Shown in pieces: positions 44,243 through 57,029 of a stretch of 64,000 nucleotides of DNA. The stretch is from assembly GCA_027924645.1 (NCBI GenBank), contig BSBN01001688.1:124001-188000 (forward strand), read 5' to 3'. A program made the translations under genes and the position numbers. The stretch is from Cunninghamia lanceolata. Its lineage: Eukaryota > Streptophyta > Pinopsida > Cupressales > Cupressaceae. The notes below the pieces were generated by a model. It was not told where the DNA came from. It searched no databases and saw nothing but the letters and a program-made list of their open reading frames with translations. Positions within the stretch are counted from its first letter, which is position 1. Each line of letters starts with the position of its first letter.

Positions 44243-44247
44243 TAGGT

Positions 44248-45675
44248 CATGGATATATATATAGGCTCTCCTGGTTCATGAGCTACAGACCACCCTCTCA
44301 CCCGAGAACCGTAGATTTCTACTTGCAGAAATCAAGTGGGTCATGTAGTATAGATACGCTCACCCTCAGCAGAAAGTATTTGATCCAACCATCAACTGTT
44401 GAAGGATTAACCCAATGGACAATACTTGTATTCCAATAGAGTTCATGGCCAATAGGTGGAGTAATAGTTGCACTACCTCCAGACAAGAAACCCCCCATCA
44501 ACAAAGCCTAACTTCGAGTAACAAATTCCAGTGATTCATCATAGCTAATGAAGAAAGACCTAAGGGTCCCATGATAGAGTAGGGAAAGAGGAGACAACTT
44601 TCATTTAGAGTGTTTGAATCATAGGTGAACCCGGTGACCCAACCTGGGAGCCCAAACCTTACAAAGAAAAACAACCAACATTTAATATTTGATTCTAATA
44701 TTTTAAGTTAGAAATTGCATAACTTTGAATTTAAACTAACAAATCCAAATATTATTTTTGCTTATTCCATAAATGCAAAATACATACCTCACCATATAAC
44801 ATAAACAAAGCAACTTCTTATTTTTTATATAGATCTTTAGTATGTTGCATAGAGGACTATAAGGATTAGTACAAAAAATAATTAAAATCTATTAGAATTG
44901 TTGTGAATGATGTTTACACCAAGGACCGAAACAATTATTTTGTAGCATTTTTCTATAGTTTAATATTATATTATGGTCTTCATTACAAATCTACAAAGAA
45001 TCTTAAAACATTTCAAGACAAATTTAAGTGTCAAATGAATTCTGATATGGATTTGGCAAAAGTGTTTGATGCATAAGTGGAAAGCAGTCATTCAAAAAAC
45101 TATTGAAAAAGGTTTATAATGATCAAAATTTATGTACAACATATACCAATGTCAATGCTATCATTGATGATAATTCAGTAGAAAAGTGTATGCTTGTTGA
45201 CACTGAAAATCGAATTGTTGCAAAAAAAAATTGGTTGGTTAGATTGAAATGGCACTTGGTGAATGTCTATCTCTTTCCAAATTTACTTTAGTTGAAAAAC
45301 TTTGAAGATGTTTTATTTTAGGTTTTGGTTTCTTGTTGCTCATAAATTGTATTTTATGGTGTCTTATTGAAATATTGTTGTTTTATTTTAGGTTTTGATT
45401 TCTTGTTGCTCATAAATTGTATTTTGTGGTCTCTTAATTGTTTCTTTTTCAAATTTCTTTGATGGGCTTGTGTTTTAATATAATGGAATTTGACTAGAAC
45501 TTTCCTTTGCAAATAAGATTTTAGAGATACAATTCACCTCTTACACAACATTTTCCCTCAATCAACTATCCATGAATTTAAAATATATTTGTCAAGTATA
45601 AATTTTTTAAGATATACAAACAAAGAATATAATCATTTCTATATTTAACAAAATTTGAAAATAAATATATATTAC
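44248..45675. other. Intergenic sequence, no gene recognised
   Basis: Between 44900 and 45300 plus-strand frames read VNDVYTKDRNNYFVAFFYSL and similar, possibly an old coding remnant, but I cannot assign it. A two-copy repeat lies at 45309-45435. Confidence 0.35.
45309..45435 (+). repeat. Two-copy tandem repeat, period 70 bp
   Basis: Each unit contains ttttattttaggtttt, tcttgttgctcataaattgt and gtattttRtggt. Two adjacent copies start near 45309 and 45378. Confidence 0.85.
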
Positions 45676-45692
45676 AACAATAAGTGTCTACC
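45676..45692 (+). other. 17 bp target-site duplication (left)
   Basis: AACAATAAGTGTCTACC occurs here and at 47576-47592, flanking the LINE-like insertion. Length and exactness fit target-primed reverse transcription. Confidence 0.9.
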
Positions 45693-47575
45693 CTTATTAC
45701 TAGTTGGAAAAAATGAAGAATATAACAAATGATAACTAGTTGTAAAAAATGAGAGTGAGTGGAAATGGATACAGGCAAGGGAGGAACCCTAAACAAGGTG
45801 TGAGGGGTCGAGGATCTCTCCAGGGAAGAAGAGCCAGTGGTGAAGACGATGAAGGAGCAGAAAGTGATGAGGAGGATGGAGATGCAGACATAGTGTGGGA
45901 CCTCCCATCTGAGGAAGATGATGGCATTCGCTTACTGGAGCTCTGGTTGGATGCTCATAGTTTTGTAGCTCGTGCGCGGTCAAAATCCCTTGGCCAGAAT
46001 GTTTCTGGGGAGGGCGATCTCAGCAAGGTGCTAAGGAGAGGCTTCCTCTCCTCCCAGCATGAATTTGACGACAATGGGAAGTCTTCCCCTATTGCTGGTA
46101 TTGCCCCTTTGGTTTCAGGGGAGTCTAAAAATGGGGTTCTGGGCCAAAAAGCCCCTGAACTAGGGAGCTCAAGGGCTTCTTCTATTGCCCAAGTGGATGA
46201 TATTTCTAAGCCAACTTTAGATTCCCAAGTAGATGGTTGTTCTAGAGACCAGTCCTATGCTAGTTATTTGCAATCTATTGTGGGGCTAGGGCTATTGCCG
46301 ACCCATGGAGTTGGGCTCTCTACCCTATCTAAGCCTAGGGACATTGGCGCTTATCCTCTAAACCCTTCTTTGCCTATAAACTCTGGTTTTCTCGGTCAAG
46401 GTAGGAAGATCTTTATCCCTAATTCTATGATGGATAGATCCTATGCTTTATGGAAGAATGCCCTAGTGGGGAAAATTTTGGTAAATAGACCCAATGTTGA
46501 CAACATCAGAAACTAGGTTAAAAGGAAATGGATATTGAAAGGTTCTGTGGAGATTATGGTGATGAGGAAGGTGTTCTTCCTCTTTTCTTTCTCACTCTTG
46601 GAAGATAGTTTACAGATCCTTGAGGGGGGTCCCTGGTTCTTTGGCAGCTCCTTTCTATTAATCAAGAATTGGGAGACTAGCTTGGACCTCCAGAAAGGTC
46701 ACATTGATAGTGTTCCAGTTTGGGTCAGACCCCCCTTTTTACCTTTAGAGTATTGGGATGAGGATGTTTGGAGTGCTATTGTTAGTTCCTTGGGTAACTT
46801 CATTGTTGCAAATGAGGTGACTAAATCTAGGAAACAGTTTTATTTTGCTAGATTTTGTGTTAATGTTGTTGTTAACAAAGCTCTCCCTTCTTTTGTTTCT
46901 CTTGAGTCCAAGCTTTGTATATGGAAGCAACAAATATGTTATGAGGAATCTAGTGGGATGTGCCTCAACTACTTTAAAATAGGTCATTTTTTGTTGTTTA
47001 TAGATCTGGAAAAGGAAGGAATCCCAAGAATATTCAACAGGAACCTCCCCCTCTGATTGAGAAGGCTACCCATAGCCCTTTCTTAGACAAGACCTCAAAG
47101 GAGATTGGTATGGCGTCTTAGGCTCTTTGCAGCCCATCTGCAAACAAGGAAAATATCACAATAACACCTTCAGGTGTTACTCCTCCCAAAGGGGTCACTA
47201 GCGTTCAAGAGATTGGAAAGGAGAAGATGATGGGCATTGAGATCCCTCCTAAAAGGCAACGGACCATTCCTGTGGACAAGGTTGTGTTTGAGAACTCTCT
47301 GATGAAGTTTGGCTTTAAGCTACCCTGAGTGGAGTTTTTTATCTATTTGTGAGCACTGTCCATGTCTAGTTCTTCTCACCCTACTGTTCGGGGAGTGTTG
47401 CTGGTTTTTTGCTGGTTGTAGTTCTTTAGTGTATGTTTTTGTTGTTCCTTGTAGCCTAGGGCCTGCTTCTTTGTTTGTGTTGTTCTTTTGGCCTGTCTGG
47501 TTGGTTGTTCAAGGGTTTGGGCCCTTTCAAAATCCCATCGGTTGTTGCTTTGATTAAAACCGTTACCATTATCAA
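45693..47575 (+). mobile_element. ORF1-only LINE (L1-type, non-autonomous) insertion
   Basis: Bounded by a 17 bp perfect direct repeat (45676-45692 and 47576-47592). It contains one long ORF1 (45749-47326) and then ~250 bases of 3' untranslated text ending 'tttgattaaaaccgttaccattatc', similar in style to plant L1 tails. There is no endonuclease or reverse transcriptase. Either ORF2 was lost before mobilisation or the RNA was an ORF1-only derivative using a partner's machinery. Confidence 0.8.
45749..47326 (+). pseudogene. LINE ORF1-like protein with DUF4283 domain and zinc knuckle
   Basis: ATG at 45749. The N-terminal ~90 residues are basic and then acidic (GEDDEGAESDEEDGDADIVWD), and the middle is Ser/Gly/Pro-rich. 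The DUF4283-like core starts at WKNALVGKIL (near 46455) and includes FSLLEDSLQILEGGPWFF, PVWVRPPFLPLEYW and a zinc knuckle CLNYFKIGH with the second Cys changed to Tyr. The frame is broken by TAG at 46514-46516 (Trp expected before VKRKW) and by a frameshift near 47000-47010, after which it continues to 47326 with KRQRTIPVDKVVFENSLMKFGF. DUF4283/zf-CCHC proteins act as RNA-binding partners of L1-type ORF2. No ORF2 follows. Confidence 0.75.
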
Positions 47576-47592
47576 AACAATAAGTGTCTACC
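47576..47592 (+). other. 17 bp target-site duplication (right)
   Basis: Exact repeat of 45676-45692, directly after the LINE tail. Confidence 0.9.
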
Positions 47593-48430
47593 AACTACCT
47601 ATTAAATATCAAAACTCAATTCATATGCAATGAGAAAGAAAGCAACATACATTGTAAAGGACATGTATTACTTTCAAGAACATGCAAAAGAAAATTCAAA
47701 AGTCTCATTAAAACCTTTTACACATGTTGGCAAATAGTCTATGATCAAAGATAATCATTTGTGATAGTTGCTCTGAGAAATAGACATTTTTCTTTTTGAT
47801 TTCATGTTCATTGAGGAAGCAATTATTGCAAATCTTTCACCAAATTTTTGAAATGTTTGAGCAAGACAATATGTAAAAGAGACTTTACCTATTAATTTTC
47901 TAAAAAAACATTGTGTTTATTGATTGTGGCTTTCAACTGTTGTGAATGATCTAAATTTCAAAATAAAACAAATAAAACCATCTAGATATGTTAGAAATGA
48001 AAGCTACAATCAAAATAGAGATATCACATTTCTAAGTGCAAGGGTAATAGGCATGTCCAATGTTTTTAAGTGATTGTTTGAAAATATTTAATAATTAAAT
48101 TGTTAAGTCATTCTGAAATTTGTCTACTTGTTAATTTGATTCATATTTTCATTGTTTTATTTTATGATTTTATTTACAATTATTTTTAAACTATCGAAGA
48201 TTGCTCTTGAAAAGAATCTTGACATTGTATTCATGGTTAAATGTTTTACGAAGAGATAAGACCTAAGTTATTCAAACGAATGTATATATACTAACATGAT
48301 AAAAGATGAAATTATATCTTATGGGGGATATAATGAGTGCAATTGTATACAAATCAAAAAAAATTGTGGAGAATTCATCCACATTGACTTTTTTTTTCTA
48401 AATCAATGGTGGTTGTCTCAAGGTGGAGAG
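47593..48430. other. AT-rich stretch without recognisable genes
   Basis: No frame or repeat identified; left flank of the next LTR element. Confidence 0.4.
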
Positions 48431-48435
48431 TAGTG

Positions 48436-50174
48436 TGTAAAGACCCACACCTAATTTTTTTTTGCAATATAGAAAGATGTTAATGCAAGTCTAGGCACTT
48501 TCTAATCAGCAAGTTCCCAGTGTGAGCAAGGTGAGAGCATACAGTGTTTGGAAAACACACAATCTAATTAGATGAATGCACTATAGAAGTAAAGGCAGCA
48601 AGCCGACCAGAAGCATGCAGGCAGTAGTGCTGACCCAAATCAACACATCTTCGACAGACAAGCATCTTGAGTAAATGCAAAGCCACTGGTAGAATACAAC
48701 AAAATTCAATCAAGCCAAAATGGGTGATTGCATGCAGATCTGATCAATGCCTAAAAAGTCTTGAAATGTAAAAGGATCTAGCGGTGAACTAATCAAGACC
48801 TTCTATGTAGAAATACACATAATTAGTGGTATACCATCCGATTTTACAATATGATCAGCATGTAATGCAAGATTTTCGATGATACGACCATCTAAAATTA
48901 CAATAACATGAAGTATGAATTATTAGCAATTATATTGAAGGGAAGCTAAGCAACAACTCACTAAAAATATTATGCTAGTGAGAAAACAACATTGTTGCAA
49001 CATAGATATAAGTTCAAAATAATCAGAATTAAATGATATACCATCCACAAGAGTCCACTAAACTATAATACACTAAAAAAAGACACTACATATTGAAGAA
49101 GAATGCAAATTGCAAACTTAGTGCTCACTGAATATTAATGGGATTACTGAAATACTCTAAAAACTATCCACAAAATGACTAACCAGAACTGTATGGTTAG
49201 AAAACACACTGATAAGGCCCCAAAAACCTCTAGAATGACCTTCCATATTGTATGGACCTCAAGGAATTGTATGAACAACATGAAAGGATTGGTGTATGGT
49301 GCCCAAAAGCACAAGAATAGTGCACCAAAAGATGGTAGATGCTGCTACAGCGGAAACAAATTAGTACAACCTAATACTATAACAATACAACACCATAAGC
49401 TCCCAAAAACACCATAGAAAACTGCAACTAGAATAAATATATTAATAGACATAATGATTCAATGCACTCCACAACTAAAACACATCAAAATCCTCCATTT
49501 TTTAAGTAACCAGAAAACTTGAACTACAAATCACACAATCAGTTCAAACTACAAAAACTTCACTTTTAGGACATAGGTGATTCCTGAGTGAAATCACTCA
49601 ACCCGCTACAAGGGTTTTCATCCCTAAAACAAGACTCACCAAAGGGTTTTCATCCTCAGAAAAATAGAGAGAACTCACATTCTTTCATTGAAGCAATAAA
49701 ATGAATAATCAGTAATGCTTCTTCTGAAGACCAAACCTTGTTATATAGCTTTTTCACAGCTATTTTAGGAAAAAGTATTTGTTTGTTTTTTCGCTACTTT
49801 TTCCAAAAGTGCTTTTTTGTTTTTTTGTTACTTTTTCAAAAGGCACTTTTCCCTCCCAAACTTAATATTTTAAAAAGTGACTTTTGAATCCTTATTTTCA
49901 ACATCACTTTTGTAATTCACTTTTAACTTTTTAATTCACCACTTTGCACCCCGTGCCTAACATTATCATTTTTGGCCCTCTTTTAAAAACACTTTGTGAT
50001 GTTGGCCACCCTTCATTAAAATAAATAAACATAAGCTGCCTTTAAGAAAATAGTATGAAGTTACCTTAAGACAACTTAAGTTATTTATTTAATTACTTTT
50101 CTGTACATCCCAAAATCTACATAAAGTTGGTGTTCTCCAAGGATGTTGGAATGGACCCAAAAAGGGACATTACA
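48436..50174 (-). repeat. 3' LTR of the RT-less element
   Basis: Partner of 52515-54256; shared text includes caagttcccagtgtgaRcaaggtgagagcat and gaatggacccaaaaagggacattaca. Confidence 0.9.
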
Positions 50175-50544
50175 AGTCCTTCCTCTCAAAAAATTGATTG
50201 TCCTCAAGCAATGATAACTTAACCAACTGATTAATCATGAATGAAAATCAATATGACTCTAGAATCCCAAATCAATCTAGGAGGTTTGTGTGTCCTTTTG
50301 TTTGATGTACTATGCTACAATACACCTTCAACTAAAACTCCCTTTGAATTTATTTCTAATTGTATAGAAATATTTTGTAAGGCTTCTGTAAATTCCCCAA
50401 AAAATTCTTTGCTCTACCATGTTTGCACTGCACCACTCTAATAAAAATTGAAAAATATGTGTAAATATTCTTTGTTTTCACTACAAGAATCACAGAATCA
50501 TGGCCATAATCGTGTGGAAATATGTTGTCATGTATTAGTCTCAA

Positions 50545-51893
50545 ACATTAACAACTAAAATCCACAACATACTCATATTTGATACCTTGAAAATGAGCAG
50601 TTGCTTGCTTACCCAAGGCTATGATGGGACATTTGGGACTAAAAGATTCCATTATTTTTGCTAAAATTTGATGGGGTAGCATATTTGGAAGACCCTTCAA
50701 TATCACCTCCTTCCCTTCATGTCAAAACTTAAGCTCCAATTTTTGATAATTTTGAGAAATTTCACCAAGTGAGTATAACTATTGAACTCCCAAAACTATG
50801 TTAGTCTCACCTAAGCCAACAATATAAAAAACATTACAAATTTTATGCTCACCAATGAGTATGGTGAATTGACTTATCTTTTTTTTGCAAGGGATGATAA
50901 ACCCTTCAACTACTACAACATCAAATTCATCAAATTCTTCAACATGAAGTCCCCTCTTAACTACTAAACCTTCATTAATGTAATTGTAGGTAGCCCCACC
51001 ATCAAAGAGTGCTATGATTATGTGCCCACATAAGACCCCTTGAAATATGAAAGAATAATACCTTGGTGCTCCAAAGAGAAGAAAGTGTACCACCTTTGGT
51101 ATCATCATCTTCAAGATTCAAATGTTGATCTTGCTCTTTTCGCAAACCTTCAGATTCTTTGGTTTCTTCCTCCTCATCAGAAACCACCTCAATGTAATGT
51201 ATCTTTCCCTTACCAAGGAATCTATGACCCAATGTCCAAGGTTCCTTGCAATGGAAACACAAATTTTTCTTCCTAAGTTCATTATTAGATTCTTCTTCAT
51301 TGCTTGTTTTGGGTGGCAGGCTCTTCTGAAGTTGAACATGAGACTCTTCTTTTTGAAAGGTTTTCTTTTGTTGTTTTGTATGAGAATCCTCTAAATAAAA
51401 CTTACTTTTTGGAACAAAAGGCTCCATGCTTAATGCCCTTTTGATGGCATCTTGTAAGGAAGGTGGGCCAAAGGCTTTTACCAACCTTTTAGAGGCTATG
51501 TCAATCCTTCTATGAAAATAACAATAAGTCTCCTTTCAGAGACATCGACAACCATCACAGAGAGTCTTTGGAACTCTGTCACATAGTTGTCTACTTAACC
51601 ACCTTGGTTGAACTGATAAAGTTCTCTGAAATGGATCTCAGGATCCTTTCTATCAAATCTTTCAATAATTCATCAGTTGAAATCAGCATAGTGTCAATCA
51701 ATTTGTTGTCTTGTGTGACTAGCCTGCGATACCACCATTCATGCACAACTCCTTCCAAATGAAGAGTAGCATATTTGATAGCATCTCCCTCGAACATAGG
51801 ATTAAGGGAGAAGTAGGTGTTTGAATTTTGAATCCATGAATGTGTTGAACACTTTCTAGAACCATCCAAGGAGGGTATTAATAGCTCACCCAA
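50545..51893 (-). pseudogene. Gag-protease of the RT-less element
   Basis: The gag part (51893-51591) reads WIQNSNTYFSLNP, YATLHLEGVVHEWWYRRLV and LIERI, the standard capsid pattern of plant gypsy elements. The frame 51484-51002 carries the knuckle CFHCKEPWTLGHRFLGKGKIHYIEV, in which the final cysteine is replaced by Phe. The frame 51114-50779 is a retropepsin-like domain: IIALFDGGATYNYI (DGG instead of DSG), CNVFYIVGLGETNIVLGVQ (the usual ILGMPWL region), then broken text. In-frame stops separate the parts. RT never begins; the frame dies about 350 bases before the 3' LTR. Confidence 0.8.
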
Positions 51894-52502
51894 CCTTCGT
51901 TACAAATCCTAATTATTTCTCTCCCTTTGAGGTCTATTCCTCAACTATAAGTTACAGAAATTAGGGAAAGACATGGTTGCATGAAATTCATCCCCTAAAA
52001 CTTCATACTCATGCAGATACTCAATAAAGTTACCTCCTTTATTATGATTTTTATGCTCTTACTCTCTCTCAGGTTCTTCTCTTGTCAGGAACCTAGGTTG
52101 AAAGGGTCTAACTGCAGGACCAATGACAATTCTATTATGACTATGGTTATTATTGTTATTGTTGGAGTTACTAGTTTTACCATTCTATTTGTGGGGTGGC
52201 TGGGAGGCATTTAGATTACGAGTTATATCTCGTAACGCATGTGTTATCTCAGGCATAGACTCCCTCATAGAATTCTAAATCTCTTTATCCAACTCCTTAT
52301 GGATCTTGCTAATCGTCTTGTACAGATTTAACTCCTCTCTTGTAATAGTCACCCATGTTCTCTTTTATCTCAAATTTTGTTTCTACCCTCTAACTTTCTT
52401 TCTTCTTTTCCCTTTGATGATATCTAAACTCTTTATTAATGTTGTGCATGTGGTTTGAACTGCATCAAAGGGTTAACTCATTGAATAGGCTGGCAAGACC
52501 AT

Positions 52503-52513
52503 CTCTGATACCA
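52503..52513 (-). promoter_or_regulatory. tRNA-Met primer-binding site
   Basis: The complement reads TGGTATCAGAG, an exact 11-base match to the tRNA-Met primer site, one base from the 5' LTR. Confidence 0.9.
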
Positions 52514-52514
52514 C

Positions 52515-54256
52515 TATAAAGATCCACATCTAAAAAAATTATTTTTACAATATAGAAAGATGCTAATACATGTTTAGGCACTTTTTTATCACCAAGTTCC
52601 CAGTGTGAACAAGGTGAGAGCATATGGTCTTTTGACAACACACAATCTAACTAGATGAACTATGCACTATAGAAGTAAGGCGACAAGCCAACCAAAAGCA
52701 TGCAATTGACAATGCCGACCCAATCAACACCTCTTCAGCAGACAAGCATGGTGAGTGAATGCAAAGCCATTGGAAAATTACAACAAAATCTGATTAATCC
52801 AAAATGGTTGATTGCATGCAGATCTGATCAATGCCAAAATGGGATTGAAATGCAAAGGGGTCTAGTGATGAACTAACCAAGACCTTCTACGTTGAAATAC
52901 ATAATCAGTGGTATACCATCCGATTTTACAATATGATCAGCATGTAATGCAAGATTTTTGATGATACTACCATCTGGAATTACAATAACATGAAGTATGA
53001 ACTACTAGCAATTATATTAAAGGGAAGCTAAGCAATAATGCACTAAAAATATTATGCTAATGAGAAAATAGCACCATTGTAACACAAATATCAATCCAAA
53101 ATAATCATAAATAAATGATATACCATCCACAAGAGTTCACCAAACTATAGTACACTAAAAAAGGACATTGGATGTTGAAAAAGAATGCAGATTGCAGACT
53201 TAGGGCTTACTGAATATTAATGGGATGACTGAAATAAGTCTAAAATACTCTGAAATCTATTCACAAACTAACTAACCAAAACTATACAGTTAGAAAACAC
53301 ACCAATAAGGCCCTAAAACCTCTAAAATTCCCTTCCAAACTATATGGACCTCAAGGAACTATATGAATAGCATGAAAGGATTGTTGTACGATGCCCAAAA
53401 GCACAAGAATGGCACACCAAAAGATAGCATATGTTGCTACAGTAGAAACAAATCAGTACAGCCTCATACTATAACAGTACAACCCCATAAGCTCCTAAAA
53501 ATTCCATAGGAAACTGCAACTAAAATAAATATATCAATAGACATAATGATTCAATGTACTCCACAACTAAAACACGTCAAAATCCTCTATTTTTTTAAGC
53601 AACTAAAAAACTTGAACTGCAAATCACACAATCAGCTCAAACTACAAAAACTTCACTTTCAACATAGGTGATTCCTGAGTGAAATCAATCGACTAGCTAG
53701 AAAGCTTTTCGTCTTTGAAATTGGATTCACCAAAGGGTTTTCTTCCTCAAGCAAATAGAGAGAACTCGTGATCTTTCATCAAAGCAATAAAATGAATAAT
53801 TAGTAACTCTTCTTCTGAACATCAAACCTCCTTTTATAACTTTTTCAGAGCTATTTTAGGAAAAAGCATTTTGTTTTGCTTTTTCATATATGTTTTTGAA
53901 AAAGCATTTTTATTTTTTCATTGCTTTTTCGAAAAAGCACTTCCCCCCTAAACTTAATATTTTAAAAAAGTGACATTTGAATCCTTATTTTCAATGTCAC
54001 TTTTATAATTCACTTTTAAAACAACTTTTTAAGTCGCCACTTTGTACCCCATGCCTAGCACTATCACTTTTGACCCTCTTTTAAAAACATTGTATGGCTT
54101 TGGCCACCCTTCATTAAAATAAATAAACATAAGTTGCCTTTAAGAAAATAATATAAATTTACCTTAAGACAACTTAGGTTATTTATTTATCCCAAAGTAT
54201 ACAAAAATTTGGTGTTCTCCAAGGATGTTGGAATGGACCCAAAAAGGGACATTACA
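52515..54256 (-). repeat. 5' LTR of the RT-less element
   Basis: Partner of 48436-50174. The inner end has mutated TGTAAAG to TATAAAG. TAGTG follows at 54257-54261. Confidence 0.9.
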
Positions 54257-54261
54257 TAGTG

Positions 54262-54890
54262 ATATTTTTCAAACACCAAGTTCTTTCAAACATCTAAATT
54301 TTGAAATATGACTTTGATATATACTTGTGTTCAAATATACATTGAATTTGTATCTCTAAGGTCTAAATTTTTTGGAGGACAAGGTATGAAAAATATCAGT
54401 GCTTTTCAAAAGAGAAACATTGATTTAGACAATAGATGCCAAAATGGGCACCTTAAGTCATCTAATTGATGAGAGGAACATATAGCAGTGAGTTTTCAAT
54501 TGCTTTTGAACTTGGAAAGTGCCTAAATACAACCCATCTTCAACATCTTATGTAATCTTCCCACAAGACCAGAAAAGGTTGGATGACATATTAAAGTTAG
54601 GGTGTATTTTAAAACTTTAATGATGATGATGTAGAAGAGATACTCCAACATAAATAATATGCATTTCTTCAACACATTAAGTCAAATTGTGATACTATAT
54701 TGATGCCTTAAAAGTCCTCTCAATAAAATTGGCTATGGAGGTTAAGGGAAGACAAAATTTTACTTTAATAAAATATTAAAATGAAGTTTACATTTTCCTA
54801 CAAACTACTTAAGAGTTTTAATTTTATGAATAAAGTCTTTATTACTTTTTAAAATCTAAAAAGATAATAATACAATATTCACAAAAAATC
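54262..54890. other. Intergenic sequence without recognisable genes
   Basis: AT-rich. The last part (about 54790-54890) may be the 3' tail of the minus-strand LINE that follows. Confidence 0.35.
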
Positions 54891-54899
54891 CAGGTGGTA

Positions 54900-56880
54900 A
54901 GAAGGCACACCCTCAGAGTTTATATGCAGGACTAAGTCTAATACAAAAGATGAAAGCAATCAAAGCAAGGCCAAGCCCAAACATCAAAAAACAAAAGTCA
55001 CTAGGTAGTAAGAGTAGCGCTGACAAGAGGGGGTCTTAGTCATCTGGTTCCCCCAAACATCAACTAGGATGGAGTTGTCATCAATAGGCTCCCAACCAAT
55101 GAGTACACTCTCCTCCTAATCATCATTAGGAATTTGTTAAGCAGGAATAAGAGAAATAGCTAGCTGCAGGCAAGGAAAGTTGCTAGAATCCAGCCAACTA
55201 AGAGCACCACACCCATGAGAAGAGGTGAAAGGAAACTAAGGAGATTGAGACCAACTACAAGATACATAATCCCTAGACCCTTGAGGCTAAGAGTTGTGGG
55301 ATTGAGATCCTCGATCATGTCTAGTAGATTGGCTACGATCACATTGGTGCCCATGAGGTGGGGAAGAGGAAGGATCTAGAACCCTAGCAACTATGTAGGG
55401 GGCATTACCCTAATGGTCAAGAAGCTCCTGCAAATATGCAACTTCAAGTGCAACCTTGTTGGTTTGCACCTAAATTTGCATAAGCACATTAAAGCGAATC
55501 AAAGAAAAGTGAGCATCAACCAAACAACTTGAAAAGAGAGTTAAATTTCTATCTTTCCAAATACTAAAGAGAATTTTGACCCTCAAACCATGCTAAATCT
55601 ATGTATAATTGAATGGGAGACAAGGTCAATCACCCTGCAAAACCATATGCCAAGAGAAGGGGTCAAGCCAAAAGGGTCTAAAAAAATCATGTACCCAAAT
55701 CCAAGTTTTTCGAGATTTAGTGCCAAACCCAAAAAGATGCTTGAGAGTCTTGATCTATCCACAAAATGGACAATAGAGGTTGAGAAATCCTAGATGAGTC
55801 AAGCGAGAACCAAGCAGAGGACCTTGGTAGAGAATGCACCACACAAAATGAGCTAATTTAGGCTCAAGAATGGTCGAACAAAGATTGGAACTGTCAATGC
55901 CAAGTACCAAGAGAAGACTGGAGGTGTCAACAATGTTTTAATTGCTCCACCATTGGGAGATGAGGTTAAATCCACAAGTACCCCTTGCAATGTCTATAAT
56001 TATGAAATGGTGTGTCAAGATACCATTTCTAGTCTTTCAACCGGGGCTTGAATGACCTAATTCTAATTTTGTAAACCATATGGGGAGGAATGGCATCAAT
56101 AATAATCTAAAAAGTCTCCTAATCTTGATTGGATAGTTATAATTTCAATTTGGCCTTAGGCCAAGAAAGAAAATTTATTGGTAGCTCTGTCAATAAGATC
56201 AGGAAGAAACTTAATTCCTCTTTTGAAGAATTTCAAAGCATGAACCCAAGGAGCTTTGCAAAGAGGATGGTCTTGACTAGAAAGAACCAGAGACCACCAA
56301 ATAGATTGTTGATTGATTGAGAGGCCATTGCAAAAGTCATTACTAGCCCAAAGAAGCCAAGGTTTGATGGACTCTTGGGCTTTCCAAATGCTCTTGATAA
56401 CAAATGTGCCTCGTATCTGGACAGGCTCCCTCATAGTGAGAGGAATATAGAGTCCAAGCCCTTTCCAAGTTAGATGCCTAGTAGGCACACCTGACAAGAT
56501 ACACTACCCAATGAGAATTTTTTAGGCATCATTCCCTTCCAAGGGTGAATAATTCATTTAGCACAAGTTTCCAATCTTTGATGATGGATTAAAAGTAATC
56601 CAAACCACCAACATTGTGAGGGAGACAACAGAATTCCCAAGCAACACAATGAAATCCTTTATGCCCGTCACTAGAGGCCCAAAGAAAGTCCCTAAGCAAC
56701 TTCTCAATTTTTGAATAAGAGGCCTTCAAAGGAACCCAACAAAAGTAGTAATCATGAGTAGCGGCCAAAATTTTAGAGCACTCCTAAAATTTTCCATCCA
56801 AAGAAAGGACCCTTTCTACTTAGTTATCAAGTATAATAGAGGTGTGACCAATAAGATTGTTAATATGTTGTCAAGACCAC
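54900..56880 (-). pseudogene. L1-type LINE ORF2, C-terminal part
   Basis: From the right, minus-strand text reads ILAATHDYYFCWVPL, EKLLRDFLWASSDGHKGFHCVAWEFCC and NVGGLDYF (56760-56590), the segment just after the RT palm in plant L1 ORF2. Next is the open frame 56497-56156 (TWKGLGLYI...WWSLVLSSQDHPLCKAPWV...FFKRGIKFLPDLID). Further downstream is a zinc-binding-like stretch near 55850-55700 (ILYQGPLLGSRL, CPFC, LKHLF). That order is the thumb/C-terminal and zf-RVT region. The endonuclease and the RT active site are absent, probably lost where the Ty3 fragment now lies. Many stops and frameshifts. Confidence 0.65.
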
Positions 56881-57029
56881 CTTTATTTTCAATGGTATGT
56901 ACATTTTCTTAATTGGAACCCTTTGCCAAGGAGGTTTATGTAAAAGGACTACAAGAAAGATGAAGATCATGGAGATATATACCTACAAATACAAAGTAAA
57001 AATGTTGATTTTATGTCAAAATGTGAAGA

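Larger units (their letters stand above)
48436..54256 (-). mobile_element. LTR retrotransposon with gag and protease only (RT-less), 1.74 kb LTRs
   Basis: LTRs 48436-50174 and 52515-54256 are co-linear with many substitutions and start TGTAATGTCCC on the minus strand. TAGTG flanks both sides (48431-48435 and 54257-54261). A tRNA-Met primer site, complement of CTCTGATACCA (52503-52513), abuts the right LTR, giving minus orientation. The purine-rich GAGAGGAAGGACT (complement of ~50175-50190) precedes the 3' LTR. The internal region of 2.3 kb encodes gag and a protease but no RT, RNase H or integrase. The complete boundaries and target duplication show that the short form itself was inserted, or that pol was deleted cleanly afterwards. 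Confidence 0.9.

Noticed and set aside
45103..45291. Possible gene at 45103-45291.
   Set aside because: Short frame with no recognised motif in an AT-rich region; the neighbouring sequence is a tandem duplication.
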